Assembly (NCBI RefSeq): GCF_004770895.1
Contig: NZ_RQHS01000018.1
Span: 248,001 to 312,000 of the forward strand
DNA from: Leptospira dzoumogneensis
GTDB lineage: Bacteria > Spirochaetota > Leptospiria > Leptospirales > Leptospiraceae
Length of the DNA stretch: 64,000 bases
Direction of reading: 5' to 3'
The translations under genes and the position numbers were made by a program. A model generated the notes under the pieces. That model ran no database searches and was not told where the DNA came from. It worked only from the letters and a program-made list of their open reading frames with translations. This document shows, one piece after another, positions 20,489 through 31,198 of this stretch. How positions within the stretch are numbered: the stretch's first letter is position 1; every line of letters starts with the position of its first letter.

Positions 20489-21988
20489 TTATTCAGGCCT
20501 CATTAGAGGGAATAAGATGGTGTCTCGGATAGATTGAGAATTTGTGAGTAACATTACCAAACGATCTATCCCGATCCCAAGACCTCCAGTAGGAGGCATT
20601 CCATATTCAAGCGCCCGGATATAATCCTCGTCCATCATAAATGCCTCATCGTCTCCTGCTTCTCTTTGTTTTACTTGATCTTCGAATCTTTCTTTTTGAT
20701 CGAATGGATCGTTTAACTCAGAGAACGCATTTCCGATCTCTCTACCTACTATATAAGGTTCGAATCTTTCTACATAACCCGGGTTTTCTGGATTCGATTT
20801 CGCTAATGGAGAAAGTTCCTTAGGATAATCGGTCACGAATACCGGCTGGATCAGATTCGGTTCCGCTTTTTCGGAGAATACCTCGTCCGCAACTTTCCAG
20901 ATAGAAGTACATTTGCCTGCGTCTACTTTTACGGAACTTGCTTTTTCTTTTGCTTCTTCCAGAGTTTTTACCTGAGAGAAATCGATTCCTGAATATTCTT
21001 TGATAATATCCACGTATTTCACTCTTCTCCAAGGAGGGCTAAGATCTACTAGATCGTTTCCGTATTTGATCTTAAGAGTTCCGCAGATCTTTTGGGCAAC
21101 AGTAGTGATGAGTTTTTCAGTTAGTTCCAACATTTTTCCCATATCACCATAAGCCATATATGCTTCCATCATGGTGAATTCAGGATTATGTTTGGTGGAA
21201 ATTCCTTCGTTCCTGAAGTTACGGTTTAACTCGAAAACTCTATCTAATCCGCCTACTATGAGACGTTTTAGGTATAACTCGGGAGCGATCCTTAAAAATA
21301 ACTGCATGTCCAATGTATTATGATGAGTAACGAATGGTCTAGCCGCCGCACCCCCGGCGATCGGTTGCATCATTGGAGTTTCCACTTCCAAAAATCCTTC
21401 GGAAGTTAGGAAATTACGGATCTCGGATACGATCCTGCTGCGAGTGATAAAAGTCTCTCTTACGTTATCGTTTACTACCAAGTCAACATAACGCATTCTA
21501 TATCTTTGTTCCACATCTGCGAAGGCGTCGTAAACTACTCCGTCTTTCTCTTTTACAACCGGAAGAGGACGAACACATTTTGCGAGTAGTGTAACCGAGG
21601 TTAAATGAAGAGTAGTTTCTCCTTTTTGGGTTTGGAAAAGATAACCTTCTATCCCGATCAAGTCTCCTAGATCCAAACTTTTAAAAAGAGTATAATTCTC
21701 TTCTCCCAGATCGTCTCTGGTTGCATAAAGTTGGATGACTCCCGACTTATCTTTTAAATGAGCGAAGCTTGCCTTTCCCATTACACGTTTGGAATGCAAA
21801 CGTCCGCCTAATAAAAACTTTTTCTCAGGACCTGTAGGAGTTTTAGAATACATCTCTATCAAAGATGCTGAATCTGAATCAGGAAAGAATCGAACAGGGT
21901 AGGGATCTATTCCCTTCTCCTTTAGATTTTTGATCTTCTCGATTCTTTGTTGGATGAGTTCGTTTGTTTCTTTTAAGTCTTGGGACAT
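20489..21988 (-). CDS. lysS: lysyl-tRNA synthetase, class II
   Basis: The 499-residue enzyme charges tRNA-Lys. It has an N-terminal OB-fold ([20 protein letters not shown]), class II motif 2 in [19 protein letters not shown] and motif 3 [15 protein letters not shown] near the end, closing with [13 protein letters not shown] as in other class II LysRS. Preceded by a short gap from the YdcF-like gene (1 base), so the two are probably co-transcribed. Confidence 0.97.
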   Translation of the reverse strand: MSQDLKETNELIQQRIEKIKNLKEKGIDPYPVRFFPDSDSASLIEMYSKTPTGPEKKFLLGGRLHSKRVMGKASFAHLKDKSGVIQLYATRDDLGEENYTLFKSLDLGDLIGIEGYLFQTQKGETTLHLTSVTLLAKCVRPLPVVKEKDGVVYDAFADVEQRYRMRYVDLVVNDNVRETFITRSRIVSEIRNFLTSEGFLEVETPMMQPIAGGAAARPFVTHHNTLDMQLFLRIAPELYLKRLIVGGLDRVFELNRNFRNEGISTKHNPEFTMMEAYMAYGDMGKMLELTEKLITTVAQKICGTLKIKYGNDLVDLSPPWRRVKYVDIIKEYSGIDFSQVKTLEEAKEKASSVKVDAGKCTSIWKVADEVFSEKAEPNLIQPVFVTDYPKELSPLAKSNPENPGYVERFEPYIVGREIGNAFSELNDPFDQKERFEDQVKQREAGDDEAFMMDEDYIRALEYGMPPTGGLGIGIDRLVMLLTNSQSIRDTILFPLMRPE

Positions 21989-21989
21989 T

Positions 21990-22625
21990 CTAATTTCCTA
22001 ATAGTATCAAGTATAAATGTTTCGAGAGTCTTCCTAAAATGGATTCCAGGCTTTTCGGTTTTGTGAACCAATCCCAGGATCCGATCCCTTCGCTCACTTT
22101 GGAGACTGCGATATAAATTCCCGCAGGCTCCAGAACGTTTCTATATAATTTTAACAAGGTTGCAGAATCGTATTCTTTTCCTATCAAAAGAAAAGTTTTC
22201 CACTGACGATCTAATGCTATCTTTAAGAGAGTTTTAGGGAATTCCTGAGGACCGGATTCTACGGTATAAACTAAAATTTTAGTCTCATCCACTCCCAAAG
22301 AAACCAGATAAGTTTGTAAGGAAGAAGTAGGATCTCCTACAATTCCCAAATCGGAATCTTGGCTGGGTGGAGAATGTAGAATTACGATTACGGGAGCCAG
22401 TCCCTTCTTCCATAAAGCGGCTGCTTGTTTGAATTTATCTTTTTTACCTGTTTCGATTGCCTCTAATACAAGTGCGTCCGATTTTTTAGGATCCGCTTTT
22501 GAGACTAAAAGATAAGGAGAAGAGAAGAATAAGATCAGAAATAGGATCAATAATCCGAAAAAGCCGTATGAAACAAGTTTGGCTTTGTCTAAAAAATCTT
22601 TAACGGAGAGAGCACCCGATGCCAT
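21990..22625 (-). CDS. membrane protein with YdcF/DUF218-like domain
   Basis: The frame is open into the tRNA-Leu gene, so the ATG at 22625 (211 residues) is chosen. One membrane helix at about 20-40 ([22 protein letters not shown]), then a domain with a mobile-loop pattern [38 protein letters not shown] and a helix-turn ending [17 protein letters not shown], resembling DUF218 proteins but lacking their usual GGG and N-T motifs. Role unknown. Directly upstream of lysS. Confidence 0.6.
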   Translation of the reverse strand: MASGALSVKDFLDKAKLVSYGFFGLLILFLILFFSSPYLLVSKADPKKSDALVLEAIETGKKDKFKQAAALWKKGLAPVIVILHSPPSQDSDLGIVGDPTSSLQTYLVSLGVDETKILVYTVESGPQEFPKTLLKIALDRQWKTFLLIGKEYDSATLLKLYRNVLEPAGIYIAVSKVSEGIGSWDWFTKPKSLESILGRLSKHLYLILLGN

Positions 22626-22680
22626 AGTTCTACCGAGGGTTGGTTTTTCGAAATGGGGAAAGAGTTTTAGGTAGGACGAA

Positions 22681-22766
<86 letters not shown>

Positions 22767-22827
22767 TCGCGATTGACAGATTGGGTGACTAGGCTCCGGT
22801 GTCAAGGAAATTCAATCTAGGCTAAGC

Positions 22828-23499
22828 TTAGACCAATTCGTACTTTTTCTTCTGCTTTTTATCTTCTGGATCTAAGATGAATCTTTCCGGATGGAACACT
22901 ATATTCCAGTATCTTTTGGAATAAGCCACCACTCCAATACTTAAGATCAGGACTAATACATAACCTGAATATTCAGGATGATGGAAGAAATGATTTTCAG
23001 GTAAGGTAGGGCCGATCAAAGGCAAGGTCATATACCAAAGAACCGCGGCCGCAACAAGACCCACTCCAATCTTACCCCACCAATTCGGTTTTCCTTGGAT
23101 CCCTCTTTTTAAATATAAGAATCCACCCAACCAAACTCCTAAAATTTCTCTTAAGATATATATGAGAAGGATCCAAAGAGGAAACTGATAATAATGAACG
23201 ATTACCGAAAGTCCGCCTATGGTGACGAATTTATCGCAGATAGGATCCAAGTATTTTCCCAAGACGGATTCTTGAGAGAGAAGGCGGGCTAGAAACCCGT
23301 CTAGAAAATCCGTGAGTACTGCAAGAACGCAGGTGCCTATTGCTAAAAACAAATATTCTCCGTTACGTGGAGACTCGATATGTTTACGGGTGAATTGTAT
23401 AAAAAAAGGAAGAAGTAAAACTCTAGAGACGGATAGAAAATTGGAAAGAGTAAACACCCTCTCTTCGAGTAGATCCTTTGGTTTTTTTTCGTGAAGCAT
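22828..23499 (-). CDS. pgsA: CDP-diacylglycerol-glycerol-3-phosphate 3-phosphatidyltransferase-like protein
   Basis: The 223-residue integral membrane enzyme has the CDP-alcohol phosphotransferase signature D-x2-DG-x2-AR-x8-G-x3-D-x3-D, visible from DFLDGFLARLL through GKYLDPICDK. It would make phosphatidylglycerol phosphate from CDP-diacylglycerol. Several helices surround the motif. A PgsA specificity is likely but other CDP-alcohol transferases share the motif. It ends with a Lys-rich cytosolic tail. Confidence 0.82.
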   Translation of the reverse strand: MLHEKKPKDLLEERVFTLSNFLSVSRVLLLPFFIQFTRKHIESPRNGEYLFLAIGTCVLAVLTDFLDGFLARLLSQESVLGKYLDPICDKFVTIGGLSVIVHYYQFPLWILLIYILREILGVWLGGFLYLKRGIQGKPNWWGKIGVGLVAAAVLWYMTLPLIGPTLPENHFFHHPEYSGYVLVLILSIGVVAYSKRYWNIVFHPERFILDPEDKKQKKKYELV

Positions 23500-23586
23500 C
23501 TAAGAAAGCCGTCGGTCGGAAAAACTCCGCTATTGGAAAGGCTATGGAAGGGACTTAAAAATTCATCCCTTTTTCAGATAAACGAA

Positions 23587-23617
23587 TTGACCCCCGAGCC
23601 CGCTCAGAAATTATGTT
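23587..23617 (+). promoter_or_regulatory. candidate promoter of tRNA-Asp
   Basis: TTGACC at 23587 matches the -35 box; TATGTT at 23612 is a 4-of-6 -10 candidate at a 19-base spacing. It ends 10 bases before the tRNA. A G/C-rich block lies between. Weak but well placed. Confidence 0.4.
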
Positions 23618-23626
23618 CTTCATAAA

Positions 23627-23701
<75 letters not shown>

Positions 23702-23702
23702 G

Positions 23703-23864
23703 AAATTTCCCTTCATTCTAAAATTCGACTCGAAGCTTTTGCGCGTAAGCAATCGTAGCGACCCATCGGGAGCGTAAACGATTGCGCCGCAAGACATGGA
23801 TGTCGAAGCGAGCGCAAAAGACGCCGTGGAGCCAAGTCTCGCACGATGCGAGACTGCGTAACGG
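23703..23864. repeat. hairpin-rich element downstream of tRNA-Asp
   Basis: The block between the two copies of the tRNA end is GC-richer than its surroundings and full of inverted repeats: CTTTTGCGC (about 23735) with GCGCAAAAG (about 23812), inside it GCAATCGT with ACGATTGC, and a perfect GTCTCGCA-CGA-TGCGAGAC hairpin at 23836-23854. No credible ORF. It looks like a structured mobile or recombined repeat rather than a gene. Confidence 0.65.
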
Positions 23865-23883
23865 CGAGTCCCGTCAGCTCCGG
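23865..23883 (+). repeat. second copy of the tRNA-Asp 3' end
   Basis: Exact 19-bp repeat of 23684-23702, at a distance of 181 bases. Followed by GAAATTTCGC and GAAATTTCC-like sequence that also echoes the flank of the first copy. Confidence 0.9.
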
Positions 23884-23976
23884 TACGTGAAATTTCGCTA
23901 GAAATTTCCATACTCCAAATTTGCGCCTACGGAAGACCATCCTCATAAAGCGATCGAAGATCGCTTATCCAATGTT

Positions 23977-24996
23977 TCAAATAAACTCTTCCGAGTCCTT
24001 TTTAATAATAATTTCCCCGATCTCTTCCAGATCACGCAATGCAGTCAGAACGCTATTTCTTGCATCGGTGATCTCTTTTAAGGTCACTTTCCCTCGGATA
24101 TCCATACTTTCTAAAATATCGTTGGCTCTGTTTTTAGACATTGCCTCGAAAAAATGGACCTTGATCTGGTCGGAAGCTCCTCTGAGCGCGATCGCGATTA
24201 GATCATCGTCTGCGATACGATTGATGAGCAGTCTCATCTCTTTGGAGTTAAGAAGAAGTACATCTTCGAAAGTGTATAATTTTTCGCGGACCTGAGAGGC
24301 GAGTTCAGGAGATTGTTCTTCCAATTCTTTCAGGATTGTTTCTTCCAAAGATTTATCCATATGATTAAGGATATTTGCAAGAGCTTCCGCTCCTCCTGCT
24401 TCGCTGAATTCGGATTTATCTCTTTGTTCGTATTTTTTCTTCAGAACTTTTGCGATCTGACGAATTGCATCCGGATGGGTTTTAGTAGTATTTGCGAGTC
24501 TAAGCGCTACTTTACTTTGGAGTTCTTTGGGTAAAAACTTAAGTGTTTCAGCTGCTTTTTTAGGATGTAAAAATGCGAGAGTGACTGCGATCGTTTGGGT
24601 ATGTTCCGGAGCTAAAAGATGAGCGAGAGTTTGAGGTTCTGCATCGTTTAAGAAGGAAAAATCCTCTTCGGTATCCTTTCTATCCAGTTTTCCTAATATG
24701 TTTTCCGATTTTTCTTTTCCTAAAGACTTTTGTAGAAGTTCCCTTGCGGTTTCGATCCCGCCTTTGGATTCTGCAGCCAAGTCCTTGAGTGAACCTTGGA
24801 AATCTAAAAGAACCTCTTCTTTTTCGGATTTGCTGATCGTTTTGATCTTTGCCATTTCTTGGACGATCTCTTCAATCAATTTCTCGTCCAGTTGCGCTAA
24901 CGCCTTGGCAGCAGCATCCTTGTCTAAGGATAGAAGTAGCATTGCTGCTTTTTTAACTTTTTGGTCTCTTATTTTAAGATTGGAATCCTGATCCAC
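23977..24996 (-). CDS. fliG: flagellar motor switch protein FliG
   Basis: The 339-residue rotor protein bridges the MS ring and the stator. N-terminal KVKKAAMLLLSLDKDAAAKAL, a middle ARM-like region with THPDAIRQIAKVLKKKYEQRD and a C-terminal motor domain with ALRGASDQIKVHFFEAMSKNRA and ILESMDIRGKV, the charged helix that meets MotA. Length is standard. It sits between the tRNA-Asp element and pdhC; no other switch gene adjoins it. Confidence 0.96.
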   Translation of the reverse strand: MDQDSNLKIRDQKVKKAAMLLLSLDKDAAAKALAQLDEKLIEEIVQEMAKIKTISKSEKEEVLLDFQGSLKDLAAESKGGIETARELLQKSLGKEKSENILGKLDRKDTEEDFSFLNDAEPQTLAHLLAPEHTQTIAVTLAFLHPKKAAETLKFLPKELQSKVALRLANTTKTHPDAIRQIAKVLKKKYEQRDKSEFSEAGGAEALANILNHMDKSLEETILKELEEQSPELASQVREKLYTFEDVLLLNSKEMRLLINRIADDDLIAIALRGASDQIKVHFFEAMSKNRANDILESMDIRGKVTLKEITDARNSVLTALRDLEEIGEIIIKKDSEEFI

Positions 24997-25018
24997 TGCT
25001 TCTTAGCCCATTAAAAAA

Positions 25019-26338
25019 TCAGGCAAGTAACCGAAGAGGATGTTCCAGAAAATTTCGAAACACTTCCAACCAACCGGCTCCCACCGCACCGTCTACCACT
25101 CTATGATCGCAGGAAAGGCAGACTGAAAGAGTTTTACCAGGGACTATACTTCCGTTTTTGATTACCGGTTTAGATACCACGTTTCCAACTGCGAGGATCG
25201 CGGCCTCTGGTTCGTTGATTACCGCTGCAAAACGATCCACTCCGAACATTCCCAAATTGGAAACAGTGAAGGTTCCGTCTGAAAACTCTTCCGGTTTGAG
25301 TTTTCGTTCCCTTGCACGGGAAGCAAGCTCTTTTACCGTCCTGCCTATTTCCAAAACAGACCTTTTGTCTGCGTTTCTTACATACGGAGTGATCAGTCCA
25401 CCTTCGATAGAAACTGCCACACCTATATCCACTCTTCCATGTTTTAGGATATGATCTTCTCTCCAGGAAGAATTTACTTCAGGAACTTTTAGGAGCGCAA
25501 GCGCAGAAGCTCTTATAATAAAATCATTTATACTGAGTTTGATCTCTTCTCCGGATTCTTTCAGATCGGAGTTAAAATTTTCTCTTAAATGAACGAGTGC
25601 GTCCACATCGATTTCCATATCCAAATAGAAATGAGGTTGGTGGGTTTTGGAATGGACTAGTCTAGAAGCGATCGTCTTTCTCATTCCTGAGATTGGAAGT
25701 TTCTCTTCTTGGATGATTTCTCCGGCAAATGGAGAAGTTCCGCTCGAGGAAAATGAAGAGATCCCGTTCTCAATATCTCGTTTGATAATCCTTCCGTCTG
25801 GCCCGCTTCCTCTGATCTTAGAAAGATCGATTCCACTTTCCTCTGCGAGCCTTTTGGCCAGAGGAGAGGCCTTGATCCTTCCTTCCAAGGCCCCAGGAGA
25901 AAGTCCTCTAGAAACGGAACTCTCTTTCGGAGCGGGAACTTCCTCTTCCTCAGGTTCTGGAATTGTCGAAGATACTACATTTTCAGTCTTTTTAGGTGCA
26001 GTCGCCGGAGAAGGCGAGGCTGCAGGAACTGCTGCCGGGGAAGGAACGGACGCAGAGGATCTGGATTTTGCCTCTGAAAGTAGGGAAGTAATATCTTCTC
26101 CTGCTTTTCCTATGATTGCAACCGGGGCCCCAACAGGGAGTTTGGCCCCTTCCTGGGCTAAAATTTCCAAAATTACCCCGGTGTCGAATGCTTCCATTTC
26201 CATGACCGCTTTGTCGGTTTCGACCTCGGCTAATATTTCGCCCGGAGCGACGGAGTCACCCTTCTTCTTTAGCCATTTTACCAAAACACCTTCCGACATT
26301 GTCGGAGAAAGCTGGGTCATTTCGGAAATTTTTGCCAT
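25019..26338 (-). CDS. pdhC: pyruvate dehydrogenase E2, dihydrolipoamide acetyltransferase
   Basis: The 439-residue core enzyme transfers acetyl groups to CoA. It has one N-terminal lipoyl domain with ETDKAVMEME (lipoyl Lys), a Pro/Ala/Ser linker, a peripheral-subunit-binding domain KASPLAKRLAEESGIDLSKI and a catalytic domain ending in CDHRVVDGAVGA, the HxxxDG active site. A 16-bp repeat lies in the linker (25964). Third gene of the pdhABC run. No E3 gene is in the window. Confidence 0.95.
   Translation of the reverse strand: MAKISEMTQLSPTMSEGVLVKWLKKKGDSVAPGEILAEVETDKAVMEMEAFDTGVILEILAQEGAKLPVGAPVAIIGKAGEDITSLLSEAKSRSSASVPSPAAVPAASPSPATAPKKTENVVSSTIPEPEEEEVPAPKESSVSRGLSPGALEGRIKASPLAKRLAEESGIDLSKIRGSGPDGRIIKRDIENGISSFSSSGTSPFAGEIIQEEKLPISGMRKTIASRLVHSKTHQPHFYLDMEIDVDALVHLRENFNSDLKESGEEIKLSINDFIIRASALALLKVPEVNSSWREDHILKHGRVDIGVAVSIEGGLITPYVRNADKRSVLEIGRTVKELASRARERKLKPEEFSDGTFTVSNLGMFGVDRFAAVINEPEAAILAVGNVVSKPVIKNGSIVPGKTLSVCLSCDHRVVDGAVGAGWLEVFRNFLEHPLRLLA
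25964..25979 (+). repeat. 16-bp repeat, TGTCGAAG-ATA-CTACA type
   Basis: Same sequence as the copy at 9633. On the pdhC coding strand it is read as V-V-S-S-T in the flexible linker, a different frame and orientation. Confidence 0.75.
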
Positions 26339-26382
26339 TTATTTTTCCTGTTTATAATATAATAATATTCAAATATTATGAT

Positions 26383-27357
26383 TTACTTAATCATTTCTCT
26401 GACTTTTTTGATTATCTTCTCCTCGCTCGGCAGAGAGGATCTTTCCAGATTTGCCGCATAAGGCATCGGCACATCTTCCTGGGTGATCCTTTCTATCGGA
26501 GAATCAAGATAATCGAATGCTTCTTTTTGGATCAGATAAGCAACCTGCGCCCCAAATCCAGCCACATTCCAACCTTCTTCCACTATAAGGACCTTGTTTG
26601 TTTTTCTGACAGAAGTCAAAATCCCTTCCTCATCTAAAGGTCTTATACTTCTTAGATCCAAAACTTCGACCGAAATTCCTTCTTTTGCCAGTTTTTCCGC
26701 TGCCGGAAGAACATACATAAGTGCTCTGGACCAACTGATGATCGTGAGTTGTGTTCCTTCTCTTTTGATATCCGATTTTCCCATCGGGATCAAAAATTCT
26801 CCTTCCGGAACTTCTCCCTTGGAACCGTATAATACTTCACTTTCTATGAAGATGGTCGGGTTATTGTCTCGGATGGAAGTTTTTAAAAGTCCGTAAGCAT
26901 CTGAGGGAGTATAGGGTGCGAGCACTTTGAGTCCAGGAATATGAGCATACCAACTTTCGAATGACTGAGAGTGTTGGGCCGCAAGTCTTCCGCCTGCACC
27001 GCCGGCTCCTCTGAATACGATCGGGATCGGAAATTGCCCCGCACTCATATAATTCATTTTTGCTGCCGAGTTGATGATCTGATCGATCGCAACCAGTGAG
27101 AAGTTCCAGGTCATAAATTCTATGATAGGTCTTAGTCCCACCATAGCTGCTCCGATCCCAACTCCTGCAAATCCGTTCTCTGAAATTGGAGTATCTATGA
27201 TTCTTTTTTCTCCGAACTTAGCGAGCATTCCTTGGGAAACTTTATAAGCACCTTCATAATGTCCTACTTCTTCTCCCATGAGAAAGATATTCGGATCCTT
27301 CTCCATTTCTTCCGTCATGGCCCGGTTGAGTGCTTCTCTATAAGTGAGTACTGCCAT
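26383..27357 (-). CDS. pdhB: pyruvate dehydrogenase E1 component, beta subunit
   Basis: The 324-residue subunit pairs with E1 alpha to decarboxylate pyruvate on thiamine diphosphate. It shows LMGEEVGHYEGAYKVSQGML, the cofactor-activating Glu in this segment, RGAGGAGGRLAAQHSQSFES and EEGWNVAGFGAQVA. It overlaps pdhA by one base. Confidence 0.95.
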   Translation of the reverse strand: MAVLTYREALNRAMTEEMEKDPNIFLMGEEVGHYEGAYKVSQGMLAKFGEKRIIDTPISENGFAGVGIGAAMVGLRPIIEFMTWNFSLVAIDQIINSAAKMNYMSAGQFPIPIVFRGAGGAGGRLAAQHSQSFESWYAHIPGLKVLAPYTPSDAYGLLKTSIRDNNPTIFIESEVLYGSKGEVPEGEFLIPMGKSDIKREGTQLTIISWSRALMYVLPAAEKLAKEGISVEVLDLRSIRPLDEEGILTSVRKTNKVLIVEEGWNVAGFGAQVAYLIQKEAFDYLDSPIERITQEDVPMPYAANLERSSLPSEEKIIKKVREMIK

Positions 27358-28337
27358 TATACGTTCTCCGCATAAACATGCTTGTATAACCAGCCAAGAG
27401 GAGGTTCTTCACTTTTTTCTGCAAAGTCTACCGATTCCTCTACGGTTTTGAGAATGATCTCGTCCATCTTAGTCAATTCTTCTTGGGCCCAGCCTGAGGA
27501 GAGTAGATCTTTTTCCGCTTTGATAAGTGGATCGCCTTGTTTATATTTATCTAATTCTTCTTTGGTTCTATACTTTGCAGGGTCTGACATGGAGTGGCCT
27601 CTAAATCTATAGGTGGAAATTTCCATGAGGGTAGGGCCTTCTCCTCTTCTTGCTCTTTCCACAGCGACTCTAACGTGTTCTCTTACTTTTCGGACCTCGT
27701 CACCTTCTATATGATCTCTTGCGATATCATAAGCAGCTGCTCTTACGGATACATCTTTAACTGAGAGTGCCCTATATTCAGGAGTTCCCATCGCATAGTG
27801 ATTATTCTCGCAGATCATAACGAGGGGAAGTTTCCAAATAGCAGCCAAGTTCATTCCTTCATGGAAGGATCCTATGTTTGCTGCACCTTCTCCAAAAAAA
27901 CATAATGTAACTGCGCCGTCTCCGCGATACTTGGATGCGTATGCGATGCCGGCAGCGAGAGAGATATGCCCGCCTACGATCCCATGTCCTCCCATAAAGT
28001 TTTTTTTCTTATCGAAGAAGTGCATGGAGCCGCCGTTACCTGAAACGATCCCGGTTTTTTTGCCGTACAATTCCGCCATGAGTGACTTGGGTTCCAAACC
28101 TCTCGCGAGTGCATGGCCATGATCTCTATAGGTGGAAACTATATAATCTTTTTGTTCTAAAGCGGAGATTGCTCCCACACCCACAGCTTCTTGACCGATG
28201 TATAAATGGCAGAAGCCGCCGATTTTGCCCATGCTATATGCTTTTGCGGAAGCTTCTTCGAAGCGGCGGATCAAAAGCATTTGTCTGTATAATTCTAATA
28301 GATCTTCTGTTTCTTTTTTTGTTTTAGGTTGGCTCAT
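27357..28337 (-). CDS. pdhA: pyruvate dehydrogenase E1 component, alpha subunit
   Basis: The 326-residue subunit has the thiamine diphosphate motif GEGAANIGSFHEGMNLAAI with later NNHYAMGT, the HIS-loop RDHGHAL and the phosphorylation-loop-like RFRGHSMSDPAKYR. First gene of pdhABC, with its promoter in the 205-base gap that begins at 28338. Confidence 0.95.
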   Translation of the reverse strand: MSQPKTKKETEDLLELYRQMLLIRRFEEASAKAYSMGKIGGFCHLYIGQEAVGVGAISALEQKDYIVSTYRDHGHALARGLEPKSLMAELYGKKTGIVSGNGGSMHFFDKKKNFMGGHGIVGGHISLAAGIAYASKYRGDGAVTLCFFGEGAANIGSFHEGMNLAAIWKLPLVMICENNHYAMGTPEYRALSVKDVSVRAAAYDIARDHIEGDEVRKVREHVRVAVERARRGEGPTLMEISTYRFRGHSMSDPAKYRTKEELDKYKQGDPLIKAEKDLLSSGWAQEELTKMDEIILKTVEESVDFAEKSEEPPLGWLYKHVYAENV

Positions 28338-28446
28338 AGTACTTTAGGAAATACGAAAACAATCGCAAACTATCTTCTTAGAACTAGGATATACAAACTA
28401 ATTTCAGAAATTTTTTGAAAAAAGTAGGAAAGTTGATCGAGGAAAA

Positions 28447-28483
28447 AATTTTTCCCGTCCTCAACTTTCGATCGGGAAAAATT
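28447..28483. terminator. AATTTTTCCCG/CGGGAAAAATT inverted repeat
   Basis: Perfect 11-bp arms with a 15-base loop between pdhA (upstream end) and the lipoprotein gene's 3' end. It lies downstream of the 28543-29679 gene on the minus strand and could terminate it; it could also be an operator before pdhA. Confidence 0.55.
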
Positions 28484-28505
28484 AGGCTGAATGTAGTAAA
28501 TATAC

Positions 28506-28525
28506 CTCCGGTTTGAAATCCGGAG
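28506..28525. terminator. CTCCGG/CCGGAG hairpin
   Basis: A 6-bp stem with an 8-base loop 18 bases beyond the stop codon of the lipoprotein gene. Without a clear T-run it is a weak terminator candidate. Confidence 0.4.
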
Positions 28526-28542
28526 ACATATTATTTGTATAT

Positions 28543-29679
28543 TTACTGTGTGACCAAGCCTTTAAAAAAGGTATCGCTAGTACAATCTCCGTTGCTGATG
28601 GAGGTGTTGTAGGAACGTAAAGTTACAGCCCCAGCTGCCTCACCAACTCCGTAGGGAAGGATAGAGCAATTCAGATTGATAGTTGAGCTTGAATGAACCT
28701 GAGCACAGCTCTGACTGGAACTAAATGAACCTGGACTGGATGCAAACCCGGAATTATTGCAGTAGGCAGTTGCAGTCGTAACATTCCACTGGGAATCGAA
28801 GTCAAAACAGTAACTATAATCCTTATTGTAGAAGCTACTATGAAATGAGAAGCTACAGCTGTAATTTGATGCCGTATTCACGGACTGATTCAATGTAGAA
28901 ATCTTATAACTTCCGGTGGCTGCTTCATCTTCTTCATAGATGGTGATGATCGGAATCGGGATATTGGAATTATTATATGCAACTTTGTAAGGGAAAAGTG
29001 TTTCTTGGGCACTACCAATATTGGTGCCGTTCATAACTAAGCCGCCGGAAGAAGTATAGCTGTATACTCCCATATACACTCGTCTGTAATTGTTCTGGCC
29101 GCGAAATCCTATTTCATACCCCCCGACAGTGTTGGAAAGTCCGGTAACCGTATAAAAATCAAATTCATAAGGAGAGCCTATATTTTCTGATAAGGGCTCG
29201 CTAGAGGTTGCCTGTAGGATAGTTGGAATTACTCCACGTATTCCATATGCCGCACCGGGACAGCCTCCGGTCGCTTTAATTTGGATTTGATAAGTTCCAG
29301 GTTGTTTGGCTATCCCTGCGAGTGCCTGGTCGTACATGTCAACTGTCACCGCATTAATATTTGGATCTGTCGGAATTGCGACAGAAAAACAAACGTATCC
29401 AGTAGAAAGGCCCACTGCGAATGGCTGGTTAGCGGAATCAATTTCGATTTCATAAGTATCGGTTGCTCCGCCGGCAACTAGTTTGAAGCCATCGGCGTTT
29501 GTGCCTAATGTAAGGGGGCCGCCTGCGGCAGCAGGATGAGGTAAGTTTGATAGAAGAAGGAATTCCATTCCTCCTCCCTTGGAATCTCCTCCTCCACAGG
29601 AGTAGGAGAGAAAAATTAATAAGAAGAGAGATACAGATCGCTTACTTAGATTCACAATTCGGTTGTTTTTTTTATTCAT
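28543..29679 (-). CDS. large lipoprotein, Cys/Ser/Asn-rich, function unknown
   Basis: The ATG at 29679 gives a normal lipoprotein leader (MNKKNNRIVNLSKRS, hydrophobic core, FLSYSC) and 378 residues; an in-frame ATG at 29697 is the alternative. GGG and GG pairs follow the lipid-linked cysteine. The mature protein is strand-rich, with many Tyr/Ser/Asn and about ten cysteines in the C-terminal third (SYCFDFDS, TAYCNNSGF, QSCAQVHSSS), which suggests a disulphide-stabilised surface domain. I know no family for it. Monocistronic. Confidence 0.75.
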   Translation of the reverse strand: MNKKNNRIVNLSKRSVSLFLLIFLSYSCGGGDSKGGGMEFLLLSNLPHPAAAGGPLTLGTNADGFKLVAGGATDTYEIEIDSANQPFAVGLSTGYVCFSVAIPTDPNINAVTVDMYDQALAGIAKQPGTYQIQIKATGGCPGAAYGIRGVIPTILQATSSEPLSENIGSPYEFDFYTVTGLSNTVGGYEIGFRGQNNYRRVYMGVYSYTSSGGLVMNGTNIGSAQETLFPYKVAYNNSNIPIPIITIYEEDEAATGSYKISTLNQSVNTASNYSCSFSFHSSFYNKDYSYCFDFDSQWNVTTATAYCNNSGFASSPGSFSSSQSCAQVHSSSTINLNCSILPYGVGEAAGAVTLRSYNTSISNGDCTSDTFFKGLVTQ

Positions 29680-30257
29680 AAGAATCAAGTCGGGCATTCC
29701 TTAATGAGTATGTTTGGTTATTCATCAACCGCCAAAGTTTTGTCTAATTAATGATAAAAATAGATATCAAGAATAGAGCATATTATAGGCGAATGACAAA
29801 TAACGTCAATGTTTCAAGGGCGACATTTTTGTCAAAAGTATCTAATGATTCGAAATTTTCGGCCAAGCTAACTTCCGATGGCTCCTTTTGACTTTTGTCC
29901 TCTTGTAGGAATTTCTAAAAAAATGCTTATGGAAATTTCCAATTCGTTCGAACTTTTAGATGAGCCCAAAAAAGGAAAATTTTTTAGAAAAATTCTCCGA
30001 TTCCTTTTTCTTCCTTTCTCCAAAAATCGCTAAAAATCAGCGAAAAACGTCTAAAATTAGCGAATTTCCTCAAATTCGTTAAAATTAATCTGGGCCCTAC
30101 GCTTCACCGAAGATATATTTGAAGGAAACCCTGAATTTCTAGGTTTTACCCGGATCTCAGCCTTCATTTAAACATATAGAAAAAAGACCAAAACCAAACC
30201 AGCACAGATCCCGGCACGGACGCCGGGCTCATGATCTCAGTTTCAAGGAGGAAACAA
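29680..30257. other. 578-base region upstream of flaB1
   Basis: No gene is seen. It is A/T rich with several short inverted repeats (TCGCTAA at about 30027 with TTAGCGA at about 30057) and ends with the GC-rich leader hairpin at 30210-30227 and the flaB1 ribosome site. It must hold promoters of both divergent genes; no confident sigma-28 consensus could be placed. Confidence 0.5.
30210..30227 (+). promoter_or_regulatory. leader hairpin of flaB1
   Basis: CCCGGC/GCCGGG with a 6-base loop ends 17 bases before the CAAGGAGG ribosome site (30243-30250). It may stabilise the mRNA or limit ribosome entry. Confidence 0.5.
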
Positions 30258-31103
<846 letters not shown>

Positions 31104-31119
31104 TTAGGACTTTCCGGCA

Positions 31120-31141
31120 GCGGGAGCAGTGATGCTCCCGC
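31120..31141 (+). terminator. stem-loop after flaB1
   Basis: GCGGGAGCA and TGCTCCCGC, perfect 9-bp arms, about 16 bases past the stop. A T-run is absent (followed by ACCGGGAACTTTTC), so it may be an mRNA-stabilising hairpin. Confidence 0.6.
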
Positions 31142-31154
31142 ACCGGGAACTTTT

Positions 31155-31198
31155 CTGTAGAACTCCGAAGCCGCTTATGCGGCTATCGTTGTCTACAG
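31155..31198. repeat. nested cruciform between the flagellin genes
   Basis: CTGTAGA at 31155 pairs with TCTACAG at 31192, enclosing AGCCGC-TTAT-GCGGCT at 31169-31184. The outer arm resembles half of the dispersed TGTAG repeat family. Confidence 0.5.

Noticed and set aside
25647..26357. 236-residue open frame on the plus strand
   Set aside because: It is antisense to pdhC, whose lipoyl and binding domains are unmistakable; the Ser/Gly/Pro richness is the mirror of the Ala/Pro linker.
29680..30257. sigma-28 promoter for flaB1
   Set aside because: No TAAA-N15-GCCGATAA-like pair with correct spacing was found; TTAAAATT and CCGAAGAT are too far apart.
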